Positions 37,601-52,200 of a stretch of DNA of 64,000 bases are shown in pieces. The notes beneath the pieces are model-generated. The model was given only the letters and a program-made list of their open reading frames with translations. It had not been told where the DNA came from and ran no database searches. The stretch lies in NCBI GenBank assembly GCA_037954235.1, contig JBBMOA010000014.1, positions 24,838,273 to 24,902,272 of the forward strand. Reading direction: 5' to 3'. This DNA comes from Aulostomus chinensis. Taxonomy: Eukaryota > Chordata > Actinopteri > Syngnathiformes > Aulostomidae. Made by a program: the position numbers and the translations under genes. Each line of letters opens with the position of its first letter. Position 1 is the first letter of the stretch.

Positions 37601-40600
37601 TCAACAACATTTAAAACTTCAAATTGTTTTCAGTGAATGATTTACTTGGTATTGTTTATCGTTTGGTGGATTATTGCTCAGCATTCATTATAAAACAGAA
37701 TGCCAGAGAGTGAAGGTAGAGAATGTGATAGCTGAATTAAACTTGAATAATGAGATGCTATAACCTTACATGACCGGGCAATTTAAGGAGCGGTTGTCAT
37801 AGAACAGTTGCTATCAAGTAGCTTGCACATCATTTCTGAATAACAGTGATTATTACACGTGACAAAACTATTGACTTTTAAAGTTCTTTCTTCCACATTT
37901 TACTGCTGACTAATGGCATTAAGATTCTTTATCTATTCAGTCATCATTCATATATTCATTTTACTACATAGTTAACTGACATCATGAAGGATGTATGACT
38001 GTTTGACATGCTTATTACTTTTTTGTTTCCAGAGTGGAGCACTGGGGGCAATCCTGGAACTCGACCTACACTCGATTCCTGATGACTCCAGACTTGGACT
38101 TGAACTCAGAATGATGACTTGACTCGAGTCTTCTTGATAACTCTGACTTGGACTTGACTCACACTCAACTTGAAAATTGAGTGGTGACTTGGACAAAAAC
38201 ACTGGGGACTCAAGACCGACTCGAACTCGAGAACTGGTGACATGGCTACAACACTGAAAGCAAGGCACTAAAACACTTCCCCCATTTCTGTTTGTTTCAA
38301 TAAAATGTTTATGCTTCAAATTAAATGCATCATGAGGAATGAGACCGCGTCTCACCTGCCCGTAGAAGTCAGCTGAGGGAGAGGACCGGGACCTCTCATG
38401 GAAACAGGCTGTTTTGTTTCTCTCCTCTGGCCCTGGATCCAGGATGTTGTCAGCAGACCGGTATCGTCCTGAAGCTCTCGTCTCTGGAGTTTTCTTCTGT
38501 GTACTCCACCTCGCCTCGTATTCTGCGAAGGTGCCTAGTCTCTGCTGGTCTAGGACAGACTGCTTGTGTGCGGAGTGTGGAACTCCCTGGAGCTCCTCAG
38601 TGTACTCTCTGCTCCTGACCCCTGTAAGTGTGTGCTTTGTTTCACTGGAGGGGACAAGACCTTGGCCCTTGGTCTCAGAGGGGTTCTCAGTATAGGCATG
38701 GGGGGGCATGCGATTGGGGAATGCTGGTTTCTGACTTTCTTTGAAGAGTTTCTGTTGGTCCAGTGAGGAGCTGGTGTTATCATTGCTTGTGAGTCTTTCT
38801 TTTATGCCAACTTCATGGATTTTGTCTGGTTCAGAGAAGGACTTCACCTTCTTTTCTGTTGGAAAGCGTTTTCGGCTACCGATGCGAGTTACCTGACCAC
38901 CCGCCGACCCCGATTTACTCATTCCTGCCTCTGACACTGTTGGTAGAGGAGTGAGATCTTTCCAGGCCATTGTTGGGGATGTGTAGTTGGGTGAGGCCTC
39001 AGCGGCAGGATGCTCCAGCAACACCGGCTCCAGATCTTTCCTCCTGAAAGAAGTCGCCTTGAGCACTCTGGCTTGTGCTTCCTTCAGATTATCCTTGTAG
39101 GTGTTGGTGAAGGGGCTACCAGCAGAGGCTGGGGTGCTGCTTTCAGCTGTCTTCCAGAGATCCTGATCTTCTTCAGTCTCACCCTCAGAACCAGGGAGGG
39201 TAGCGGCACTTTTACTTTTCTGAAGCTTGGCTCTTCTCATCTGGATCTCACTCCTTAATGTCGTGGCGAAACGATCGCTGCGTCTCATCTGCTTGCTTTC
39301 AAGGGACTCCTCACAGTTTGTGTCTCTTGATTTCTCATCACGGCCTGTAGCATCAACAGACAGAGAGTGAAGCATGGGGGTCGCCTGTGGGCAGATCTTG
39401 CTGCTTACCTGGCTGGTATGTCTGAGGTCTTGGGGTAATTCTCTGTGCTGCAGAGGAAGAGACCTCCGTTGTTCAGATGGTCTCCCAGTGGGACATATCG
39501 CATGCTGAGCTTCTGCATTTGATGAGTTGTGTCCTCTCTGATTTCCCTTATCATCACAACCAGGTTTCGGTACAGAGGTTTCTAGAACAGTGGAAAATTG
39601 GTGCTTGCTCTGTCCGTTACTGTCTCTGCTGAGCGAGGAGTGTTGCTGCTGCTGGGGCAGATGATACTTGGTTTTGGTGACTGAATGCGGGCTAAGAGAG
39701 CTCCGCTCATTTCCAGCCTGTGTCACGTCCACACCCGTGATACTTTTCCTGTCCTCAGGTTTCCCTGACAAGGACTGGGGGTTCGGTTGAGTGGATTGGC
39801 ATGAAGTGATACAGTAGTATCGGCTATGTCCACTGCTCTCAGTGTTTTGGTCAGTAGCTGTGGTTGCCTGCGAGGTGCTTAAGTTTCTTCTCTGGTTCTG
39901 ACTAAAGTGCTGTCCAGAACCATTTGTAGGCAATTCCTGCATGCTACAAAAATAGCCACTAATGTTCTGTGGCTTTGGACCAGATGCAGCCCAGGGTTGA
40001 GAGTAGGGAGTGCTTTTGTCACTATGGTGTCTGTGGTGATGGGGTTGGCTAATGTGGGACGCCTGACCTTGCCGTACGTCACTGCTGGACAGGGAGTACT
40101 GTTTGTTTGAACTGTACTGAAGGTTGGATGTCTCAGCTGAAGGGTAAAAAGTGTCCCTGTCATTTTTCGGGGATAAATTATGGCTGCAGCGGTTTTCCAT
40201 AGAGGTCTTACAAGGGACATGTGAATTAGGTCCCTCAGGGTGACTTATGATGAGCCCTCTCTCATGTACCTTGGTAACAGCAAAACTGTCACTGCGTGTA
40301 GGAGGGGGTGGTGGGGGAGGAGAGGGGGAGGTGGTCTTCTTTTTTTCAGGAACATTCCAAACAGGTCCATAGCTGGTTCTACTTGAAGTGGAGTGGCGGG
40401 AGCCGGCCTGGTCATCGGTGTGTGGAGCATCGCAGCCTCCTGGCATCTGAAAGTATGTGAGCTTGTCATCTTGCTTGCCTCCCTCCATCAGGCCTTGGCT
40501 GTTTCTGCCACTGTTGTGCTTCCCTCCTGCATCCCACTGACTTACTTTATACAACACATTCTCTGTTGAGGCAGCATTGCTCTTTGAGAGGGTATAGTCT

Positions 40601-43600
40601 GGTGTGCCTGAGCTGGTGGAGAAGGAGCTGTAGGCAGAGTCACGCTTTCCTCCTCCAAGGTGCTCCATACTGTTGTTGGACTTAGCAGGTGATAGCTGGC
40701 CAGCAGGGTACGGGTGTGACACATGTTCTAGACTATCCATGCTGCCAAGAGAGCTGAACTGGTCCGACACTCTGCGGAGGTTTGTTTGCTCCCAACCGGA
40801 GGAAAGATCAGTTGATGATGAGCTAGAAGTTAAAAAAAAAAGAAAAGAACACGCAGTGAAAAAACAATCAAAATCCTGTCTTTTGCTTTTTCATCAATTT
40901 AGATAGAAATTTGTTAGCAATATGCTATTTTTTTTATAATCTCTGCAGTTTAACAATACAGTATCAATGACAACTTAAATTCTTGCTGTCTCCATCGTTG
41001 TATTTATTCAAGGGTAAAGCACTTGTCAATAAGACAAACAATATCACCCAAGTAAAAAAAAAAAGAACTACAACATTCACCAAAACCTCTCACAAGTTAA
41101 AGCTCACAAGAAAACAAGTCTTGCAGAATGACTACTCAAAGGGAAACTTCTATGGGAAGTCGCTTCAAGCATAATCACATACTGAGAGTCAAGCAGCAAA
41201 CATCAGAGTGTTACCTTGCATCATATGTGGTGTGCCAGGCTTGTGTGGGAGGAGACTGGGTTTTGGCAGTCTCAGATTGGCTTTCGTTGAACTTGGTTGA
41301 GTGCCAGGAGTGAGGCCTGCTTATGGGTTCATTTCGCCTGTATAGAAAAAAACAAAACAAAACAAAAACACAGTAAATAAGTAAGCAACCCCTTTATGGA
41401 AATCAGTGTGTGCTTCCAAATACACTCAAGAGCCACGTTATTAGGTACACCTGTTCAACTGCTTAAGGTCATGGCATGGCAGAAACTAAAGGCACTTAGA
41501 CATAGTGAAGAGGTTCAAACGAAGGACCAAAACTTGGAATCAAGCTGATTTAAGTGGCTTTGAATGTGGCATGGTTGTTCATGTAAAATGGGCTGCTGTA
41601 TTTTAGAAACTGCTGATCTATTGGAATTTTTCCATGTACAACCAACTCTATGGAGAATGGTATGAAAAAGAACACATTTCAAATGAGTACAGCTTATATT
41701 GCTTATACTACACCACCTAGTTTGGAAATGTTTATTTCTACAGGATTTTGGAAAATTTATAACGTGAAATATATCCAAAAATGCAAATAAAACTTAAGTT
41801 ATAACAAATTCATTTTCCCCCTATGCATTTTTCCCGTTTACTTCCCTACACTCATTTTTCAATTTTCTGTCAGTAATTTAATGTTCCTGTGCATTTCTAC
41901 TTTATTATGTAAATGAGGGAGCTTTCATCCAATTGTGTCATGGGGACAACATTTCATCTACTGTCTAATTGACTGACATTAGAGATTCTCTCATGCTAGT
42001 GGCCAGCAGGTGGCCCAGCTAGGAAGAACAAGTGCTTATTTGGCAGCAAAAGGGGCATCAGCTACAAGGTGAGATGTGAAGGAGGCAGCCAGCAGAGTAG
42101 ACGTGAATTCTTCAATCGATGAAAGGAAAAGAAGTTTCAGTTTTTATAACCGAAACTGCTGGTACAGCCCTCCCCCTGCTGCTTTTTACGACAGAGGGGG
42201 TCAGACCTAGTACTAGAAAGGTATACCTGATAAAGTGGCTGGAACTGTAAGTGTATGAATATGCTGATCGTTCATCTTGTACTCAAAGTTACAGCATGTT
42301 ACTGATTCATCACAAACAGTACAACTATGCATGTGGAACATACCCTTTAAAGCGGTTCTTTCTGTGATGCATGTCAGGAGAAGGTAAACCATGACAACAA
42401 ATCAGTAAAAAATGAAATGGACTAAAATTATTAGAACATTTCCAAGTTAATGTAGACAAGAAACCTCTATCTACATGTCACCAGCATGCTGTACACAGGG
42501 AATGAACATCATTCATCTAATGACATGAACCACAGGACAATCCAAATAGACATGCCAGGTAATAAACCACAGGAGAAGAGAGAAACTATGAGAAGAATCA
42601 AGACAACAGTCTTTCTAGACACATGATTCATTTGATTATGGGTACAGATCACACAGGAATGGAGTGGAGGAGATGAAAATGGGATTAGGAACTACTGATT
42701 ACGATGGAGCCAAAGAACTGTACCTCATGGAACTTCGCAAAATCTTCGTAAGAAAGCTTCTGGCCACATGCACGTCATTCTCTGAGGGCATTTTCTGAGC
42801 TACAATATCCACCATTTTCACATTCCTGGGCAGCAGGGAGGAGGAACACACACCAAGAGCTCAGCCACAGGAGAGTGGACACACAGATAAGAAAAGACAA
42901 ACACCACCAACTGTGGCATTTACACTCAGACATAGTTGGTGCTCACTAAGGAATTGCAGACAACTGAGTATGTTGGTTGCAAAGCTCATCAAGACTAAAA
43001 CACTACCCTAAATATCTGACCCAGCTAAATTATAAAAGACTATTTGTGTCTCACTACTCACTAACATGCAATCTACCAATCTAATCTAAGTGTAAACTGC
43101 AGTTGATGCCCAGTGTTATAGCCCCCTCTGCTGGTCTACCTCATGTGTGCTCATGTTGTCACAGTTTTCATGCAGAAATATGATTAAGCAATACCACAGA
43201 GGGCAAAACTGATGAGACACACAATTGTATTCATCTGTCATTAGGTGTATTATCAGCACAGGGCATAGCTGAGGTGAGCAGGCTTTGCACAGACTTTGCC
43301 ATATGGTCCTTGGAGGAAGACAAGCCCAGCATGGGGCAGGGGGCTTAGAGAATAGAGAATCTCTTACACAGTCAGATCAGCCACCTCAACCCTCAATGCA
43401 AGCTGTTGTCTGCCTCCCAGGCAGCATTTCTATCATTTGACAGGAGCACTTTGATAGTGCTGTAGTTACACTTGCAGGGGTACAGAATTTATAGGTACAA
43501 TTTTATAATGGAAAGGGTCAGGAGAAAAAAAAAGAAAAATATTTTTAAACAAATTATAGACAATATCCCCCCTTGCTTGAAATGAGCCACCTGACCCAGG

Positions 43601-46219
43601 CTGCAGGATAAGATGACATGACTCAGGGTTTTAGTGGGAATGGTGAGTCTAGCAAGTATGTTTCTGTATTTCTTGAAAATAGGATTTGCAAGTCTCTCAA
43701 ATGTGTTATTTCTACTGGCATGTTGTGACACAAGACTGTAAAGTGCAGCTCAAATACACCTGTGATTTTTAGTATTTCAGTTAAATATGCAGCCATACAT
43801 CAACTGTGCCAAGAAAAGTCCTTGACACGAGTTTACAGTGTAATACTTGCGGACCTTTAGAAAACATTTATGTGGTTTCAGAGCTTCCAAATTCTGAAAG
43901 ACACAACCAAACACATTGAAAAACAACTCCACACACCTCTAAATGTTTCTTCCAGGCATCTGTCCATCATTAGCATTACACTGCATCCCAGACCTAAACC
44001 ACTTGTACCGAGAGGGAACTGTGAACCACTTCACTACACTGCAGTGGTCAAGAATTCATTCTCATTGGACTCGGGATGGCCGAAGAAAGCCATGAGGTCA
44101 AGAGGTCCTGCCCCTTCAGTCACCTTGTCTTAAGGCCTTCAATGATCTGCTGACAAGAGGTCCAAACAACAGCTTCCTTCAGATGAAGGCTTTTCTTCTC
44201 TTCCTGAAAACAAACCTCTGGGTTGAATGAACAGCATAAACTGATTTTAACCTATTGTCTAAACTATAGTCATACTCACTGGATCCATGACAGGACTACA
44301 AGATCAAGACAGAGTTGAATAAATATAATAATTTGGGACGATTCCACAACATTAATAGTGGATTAGAGTAAAACCCTATTTAGTGGACAAAGAAAAGCCA
44401 ACGTGGATCTCAGTCCTCCATGTCTGTTTCTGGGGCACTCGGAGGCAGCCACACATGGCGCCAGCTATTGGTATGCAAATGAAGCTAGTTTTATTAGGCC
44501 TATCGTCAGGGCTACAGCTGGGCCAGCACAGATATGCTAGGAAAGTGAATCAGTTGGTTGGAATGGGGGCAGGGGCAGAGAGACCATTTTCTGAGCAATT
44601 GGTTCAGACCTCCATCTCACCTCAAATGTGTCCAGCACTGAAGAGACCCCATTAACACTAAACAGCTCACACGTGTACAAGTAAACCAGACGGATGATGT
44701 TCTACAATTCCAGACGAATTACTGAGCCACTGATTAATGACACCTGACCAGATTAAATGCTCTAAATATTCCCAGATAAATTTGTTTTAACTATAAGCCT
44801 TTTCCCTCAGAGATTAATTTTTGTTTGGGGTTGAATGCTTAGTCCAGTTGATCATAGCTTAACCTAAATGATGCTCCACCTCACACTGAATGATGAGGAC
44901 AAACAATAACAACAATAACAGAGAATTAAGGTCATAACCTCAGGCAAATAAACTCCCAACATGTTCAGTGTTCCTTTCTCATTTATTTAAACATAACAAG
45001 ACAAAAACCTGCAGTTGGGCAGCCCTCCAACACTTAAGTCAGAAGGTTGAAGACATAAAAAGTAAATGTTGACTCACCATACATCTGGATGTAGAAACGC
45101 GAATTGGACACAAGAAGAAATGTGTTATCCAACATACCTACACATTAATAAAAGTGAAGCTCAGTTGGGAATATAAAGTGAGAGCTGTTGTACCCGTGTG
45201 CTGGTCAGGCACCACATTCCACAGACACTTGAGAGACATGCGGACCACTGGGGTCTGAGCATCATGACTAAACTCTCACTCTGATCCACGACCTGCAAAC
45301 ACACACCAAGTGAGAATTCTAAACCTTATTATTCAAGAAGGAAAAGCAGCCATCACTAAAACTAATTTCTTCTAGCAGAAATAGGTTGAAGGAGGGAGAT
45401 TTCCTGCAGGATTACAGAGGTTTTACCCCTGAAAGGAGGTGAAAGAGTGTAAAGAGAGGGAGGAGGGCTATTGTCACAGCCAGTCCCCTTAGAGTATTCC
45501 CGAACCTCGCTTCATCTCATTGGCTAAGCGGCTAATATGCTAATGATAGGATGAAATGCCGGACTCCTCTCTTACCATCTCCCCTGTTGTGAGGCTGACA
45601 TGCATTTCTCCCATTACTATGGCAACAGGTTGATCTCTAGGGTACGAGGGCACCCGATTTCCTGAAAGCTTGAGTAAAGAGCGCTGCACTTGCCCAGGAG
45701 CTGCAGGTCGGCAATGTGATGACACAAACACATGATAAATATCCAGAACTATTGACCATCGGCATTTTGTATTATTCTGTTTCATTACAGATTTTGTTTT
45801 TTTGAAATCAGTTAATATAACAGTATACATATTCACACGATTAACATTCTCATTTGCTCCAAAAATCGATGGCATTTTGTTGTCAAATATAAATGACTCA
45901 TGATGGAATGCGTCGACTGGTTGGATTTAAAGACACACAAAATTTGATTTTAAGTGGTACTTGATTTAATAAACCATTTCTGACCAAACAAACAAGTTTG
46001 CTCACTTACTATTTTTTTAGGGTTCTAAATCTACCATATATTATCCCTGAAATAGAACCCTGCTACTTCTCAGTCCACTCTAGCTAATATTATCCACTTT
46101 GGTAAATCAACTCCTTCTCGTCAGGGGACTAACAAAATGAAAGCAAAGTGTCTAATATTGTACATGGTAAAGTTACACTGATAAAATACTGACATGTACA
46201 GTATCAAGTTGAGTGTAGT

Positions 46220-46267
<48 letters not shown>

Positions 46268-49200
46268 CATGTGTGTGTGTGCACGCATGTTGGGGGTAGT
46301 CAAAATATGATAATACAAAGATCTGTGGCCTCATTCTCTGGATGTGTTTCTTCAAAAAGAATTTAGCTTTAGCCAGACCATACAGCTTATAGGACTCCAT
46401 ATCTCATCCTTACAAGGTTAGTAGGATACGCTTCTTAAGCAAATAATAAAATGAGTGTTATTTGTTCATGAAGTAATAAGTAATAACCTAGTTTCAGGTC
46501 AGTAACAGAAAATTCAGGTATCAAAATGTTATTGGAACAATTCTACTTATTTTTAAACTCTAGTGGTAATCATTCATGCTCACATTTTTTGAAATTCAGA
46601 CAGACATCTCATGAGTACAAAATTGTGGCATCCTAAACTTGATAGGAAGGAAATGAAATGTGATAAACTGCTGTCACTGCACCAGAGTATGGACTCGTGA
46701 TAAAATATTTATTGAAAAGAATCATTTGTAAAAGTTGCCAGAAAACAGCTTAATCAGTCACAACAATGTGCAGTGACTGGTGCCCTTTTCATGCAGCTCC
46801 TCTTGCCATTGTTATGAAAATGTTCTTTTGTGTACTTTTGAAATGTGATATGTTGAGTTGTCTGTTTTGCACAGTCTTATAAAAATTGCTGGATGCAGTC
46901 CTTGATCGATTGGGCAACCAAAACAACCAAAGAAAATTCTTTAAGCAGAACAAAGGTAAAAAAAATTCTATTATTTAGAGTCTGGCTCTTTGTCGTTGCA
47001 GTCAGGTTGCAGGTTTGTTATCCAGTTGAACAGAAACTAAGACCAGGGATGCCTGCAAAATCACTTGGCCACAAATGATGTCAGAGGTGGGATGATCTGC
47101 TGTGCTCGGTATGTGAGCCGTGAGGGGACATGGGCACGGATCCTGGACGGGAGGGGAGTGTGACGTCCCAACTGGAGTAGACACACCAACTGCCCAACAA
47201 AAAGATCCAGGCTCTTTGATCCTGCAGGCAAGATCGAGTGGGTTGATTGCTCCCCTGCTGCTCAAAGTACCAATCAAGTGTACACTTTTTTTCAAGAATT
47301 TGAAACTATACCCTCCAATAAAGCTAAGTATTTCCCTTCGGACCAGAAAACGGGTAGCTAAATTAAAGTTATAACTGCCAATAAGTCTCAATAAAGGACG
47401 CAAAAATCGCACAACGAAATGCAGTGAACATGCACTTGCAGGTGAGTGGGTGGATTCCATTGGTCCCTGAGGACCTCACAATGGCCTTCTTCAGCAGACC
47501 CTACAATCAAACCAGTCATGTTTCTGGTAAGGGAAGTGAAGCATGAGCCCCAAGTAATGACCAGCACATTCCTGGGCTGAATGGCATACCAGCTGTCAAG
47601 TTACTGGGTGCCTGCACCGACTGACCCACAGCGCAGAGGCACCTGGAAAACTTTTGTCTGAGTATGAGGGGTCAACAGTATGTCCTTCATGTCCTGTGTC
47701 CTTTAACATCAGCTCTGTCCAGGATGTACTGGGGCATTTAGTGGCTGGTGAATGTATCGATAAAAACACTAATCACAGTTAGCATTCATTTGTTTGTAAG
47801 TACCTGTTATGGAGGACAAACAAAGCCATGACAAAGAGTGGAGATTAACTGAAGACACTCACACTGACTTACTGTGAACTGGAATATCACAAACACTAGA
47901 TAAAAGTGACATATCAGAAATTGTCAAAATTAAAATGGGATATAATCCATGACATGCTCTGACTGTAGTTCTCTCAGGAGGATTTTTCCCATCAATATCA
48001 GTAATAGGAGGATTTTTCCCATCAATATCAGTAATTGGAGAGAGCTGATGACAAAAAATCTCTGTCTGATCCAGGAAACAAAATGTTACTGTGTTTCAAA
48101 CAATGACAAAGCAACACTCCTCCAATGTGGACGGTTTCTGTTTATATTTGAGAGCATGTGCATTATCTCTTTGTGGTTTAAAAGAGATTAAACTGAAACC
48201 TCTTTCCTGTAAAACTGGTAAAATCTTGGAACCTCAACAATTTACTGTTAACTCACCTCAGCAGTGGAATGAACGACAGAACAACTGAGGGGGTGCAGTT
48301 CGGATTGGGCTACACTGAAATCTCTACGATTTCCTCAGCCGAGACCCAAACAATTTTAAGAAATCTACTTACAACAAGAATTCGGTGCACAGCATTCCGC
48401 ACATGCTACATAGGCTTATTTAGAAAAACAAAGGCCTGTAAATGTAAGCTATTCCACTGCAACCTCTAATCAACATGTACACTGCAAGTTAGGCCTAAGC
48501 TTTTCTAAGTATAATTGGATTGTGCACCAAACTGTGCAGGTCTGACTCATCTAACATAGGAATGAACATGAAACCTGAGTGTAGAAAGTATATTTTTGAC
48601 ACCTCTAAAACTAAAGGAAGGGCCACACTGCCACAGGAAACTTCTAGAGCAAAATAACTGAATATGACAGTGACTACAGCTGCTCTGTAACAATAACAGA
48701 AACCAAAAGTTACAAGCTCCATGTTGTACAGTCTAATGATTCTCCTAGTTGCTTGGATATAGCGCAAACAACCCCGGGGAAGGGAAAGGAAGGTAGTCCA
48801 GGCTACAGGGGTCCTGGTGGAGAGCACAATCCTCTCTGTCCTAACCTGAAGAGGAAAACAAAAAAATGTGAAGACATCATGGAAAAACCAATCAATCTGA
48901 TGCCCTTGAAAGCAACACTGAGGACAAAGGACTGAGAATCATACAATACTGCTCTGGGGAAGTCAGCTTTAAAGCTTCATTACCTAATTTCTTGGCCACT
49001 TGGGGGCAGCTGAAACAAGTTGTGAGCACAACACTGACATATCACTTTTTAGTTGTTGGCAAACAGTCAGCAGTTATGGATTAACACCAACATTAGTTTA
49101 TTTCGGTCATGATTCTGTTCACTTGGTGGATATTATATTCACTTTTAGCTCTTATAAATACCTCTCTGCCCATGAGAGTCAACCAAACTTTAAAGTTGCT

Positions 49201-52200
49201 GGGCAGACAACTACAGTGACAGCTGAATAACTGAGAGGATCTGAAACTCCCTAAATAAGCTTTAATGATGCCTCGGGAAACTGCAAAGAAGGGGGACAAT
49301 TCTTTGTAGGTTCATTTTAATGATGTCTACAACATCACACAATGTCATGTAATAACTCATAAAGATATTTTGATTGATTATGAGCACAGCGGCACAGAGG
49401 GGCTGAACAAATCAAGGCACTATGTCTGTGCATCCATGGTCTCTTGTAAATTCCAGAGAATATCTCTAGAGCTGCAACCAGTAAGTCGACTGCAACTGTT
49501 GTGATAATCAATCCTCTGCAAAAAGTGTCAACTAGTAAATATAAGCCTCAACATAAAGACTATACGTGTTTGGTTACTACCAATACTTGTATTGCTTTAT
49601 GCCCAATTAGGACTAACAGTACAAAAGCAGTGGGCTAGTGTGGCACATGATAGTATATGACCGTATGGGGCTGTATTCGTTTCAAGCAAGTCATGCATGA
49701 GAAATATAATTACAACAGCTCACACCTTGATTTTGTTTCAAAGTGTAAAAGTATCATTAAAAACTTTAATTGCTTGGTTTTGTTGAGGCATGTGCAAAGA
49801 CGATGAGATGTTCCCACACAGGTAACCACACCTGTCCCTGCAATACATGATGTGCGATAAGCCTCACCCCTTTTGGTTACTCCCATCCACCAGATGACAT
49901 TACACAACACACAAAACATATGAGTGGCTGGCTCAAGCTCCGCCCCTCTGCTGTTTGTGGAGACCACACCTGTGGAGAGGAGCAGGTTCCGACAGCTTCC
50001 TGATCCTCTTTCAAACATCCAACATTATTGCTGAGACAGAAAAGAAGGTCTCTCCAGGCAGACAGAAACCTACATGTGCAGGCACAGATCAAGCTCCAGA
50101 CAAGCTTTAATGCTCCAGTTGAGACCTCACAGTAATGTGGAATGTTACAACTGTAACACGTTTGAAAAACAAAGTATGAGTAGTTTTTAATTTTTATAAC
50201 AGTGGCCTTGGAAAGTGACTGTGGAAGTGGATATACTGTTCAAGAGACACAAAGTCAATTCTTAAACAAAGACGAGGAGCAGGAAGGAACTGGCAGCCCC
50301 ACAGGACTCAACGTCTGTCTCAAACACAATATGAACAATAAAACTTGTTCCTAAAGGAAACATCTTTTTCCATTTAGAATCCTGAGCTTGCTGAAATAAC
50401 AATAACCAGATCCTTTCATGATACCTTCTTTAGTCTCATCTGCTGGTTCATACAGCCTACACACACCTTGTTTCAGAACTGTTGCCACAGTATTGTATGA
50501 TAAATGACACATTTCTGCTGGTATGCTAACATTCAAGCAAATACGATGGAGGACAGAGTGATAATCTCCAAAACCACTTCATTATGAAGCTCATAGGTAT
50601 TCTAACTGCAGTAACACTGTGACCTTAGAAAAATCCATTCTGATAGTGTCAGTAAATGTTTCTGAAGGTTTAGATATTAAATCATTTTTCTATATTAAAT
50701 AGACATGATTAAACAAGAAACAAAACTTCGGAGGAGATCATCATCAGTTACCAAACATTTAGTTATAGGGTTAAAGAGATTCCCATGAAAACTCAATCAG
50801 GGCTGTAGATGCCGTGGACATCTGTGTTCGTTCAACAGAGGCTAATGCTTGAGCAAACACTCATTCGATTGTGATACAAGCACTTGCTGATTGGTGCACA
50901 GTATGCAGAACATAACATGCAGACAGCTGTCATGTCAAACACACAAAACTGTTTAACTTGAAAAATAATTGTGCAAAAATATTGCGGTTTTTTTTTTGTT
51001 GTTTTTTTACATTGAACCCTAGGAAGTGGCTGGTTAACAAAATATGTTTTCCTTTATGCTGACACACATTAAAAGCTTCATGTTTTGTGAGTTTACATGT
51101 AAATACGAAAAATAGCACAGATGATTCAATAATTAAATGATGATTAATTAAATAAAATGTTTTTTACAGTCACGCATTCATGTTTTCAAGGCCTATAATA
51201 GAGACGTCTCTTGAGACATAAACACAATGGCTGAGGCTCAGAGCAGCGTCCTTGTGGAGAGATAAATGGTGAGTGGACTTCCTTGTACGGTAGGATTTGT
51301 TCAGGGATTACGTTATGATATGATACAATACAGAAAGAAATGCAGAAGGCAAAGACACACAATGAAACCAGTGTTGCACACACAAGACCACTTGTAAGAA
51401 GGCTTCCGGGACTGAGTTGACAAATGATTCATCAGTTAAACAATAATATGAATACGAAACTCCACAGTCAATAAATCCCAAAGATTGACTGATGACAGGT
51501 AGACAATGCAATCATTTATTGTTGGTTTACTGCTCACCAGAAGACTGTTCTTTGGTCATTAAGAAAGAGTGAGATTTGTGGTTTAAGAGAACAAAGCAAA
51601 CTACTATGTTATAAAGCCTCATCACTTTGCAACTGATGTGTGGTGTTCTTCATAGACGAAAAAAAATCCTCAGTGCCAAAGTGCAGCATTTAGCTAACAT
51701 CCCAGAGGTCAACGTTCCCACACCTGCCAGTGTGACGTCACCCACAACCTCTTTTCCTTCTTTCAGCATCAAGAAAAACTGTCACAAACCTAAACTATAA
51801 CCCAGTACAGCCTGGCAAAACAGGATCGTCCAGTTAGCAAGAACTGAACAGTGACAGCTAGAAATCCCAGAAGTGGGCTTGTCGTGTGACGCATGTACAA
51901 ACAGTTGCAAGGCCAGGATCCTCAATCTCCTCTGTCACCCTGGTATGTTGGAGATGTTACTATGGTGACCTGTTAGGCTAAGAGGGGTGGCCACATGTAA
52001 CAGCAGCAGATGCAGAGGGACAGGGTCAGGGAGGAGAACTGGGGATTGGTTACCTACCTTTTCACCACCAGACTGAGGGTCTTATGGGATCCTTTCACTA
52101 AGCAGATTGCCTCTTGTCTGTAACCACTCAGGGGAATCTCGTTGATGTTGACAAGCTCATCTCCCACCTGGAGACCTACAGCTGCTGCCTTGCTGGCATC

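Larger units (their letters stand above)
44289..52057 (-). other. shroom2: shroom2 intron upstream of the alternative start
   Basis: Its left end should hold the alternative promoter. It contains a GT microsatellite (46,221-46,290) and a perfect 30-bp tandem duplication (47,976-48,035). Minus- and plus-strand frames are short and unconserved. Confidence 0.65.

Noticed and set aside
37972..40770. Single-exon 932-residue gene
   Set aside because: The apparent start at 40,770 is GTG inside an exon that continues upstream to an acceptor, and homology ends at the donor at 38,356. It is the central exon of shroom2.
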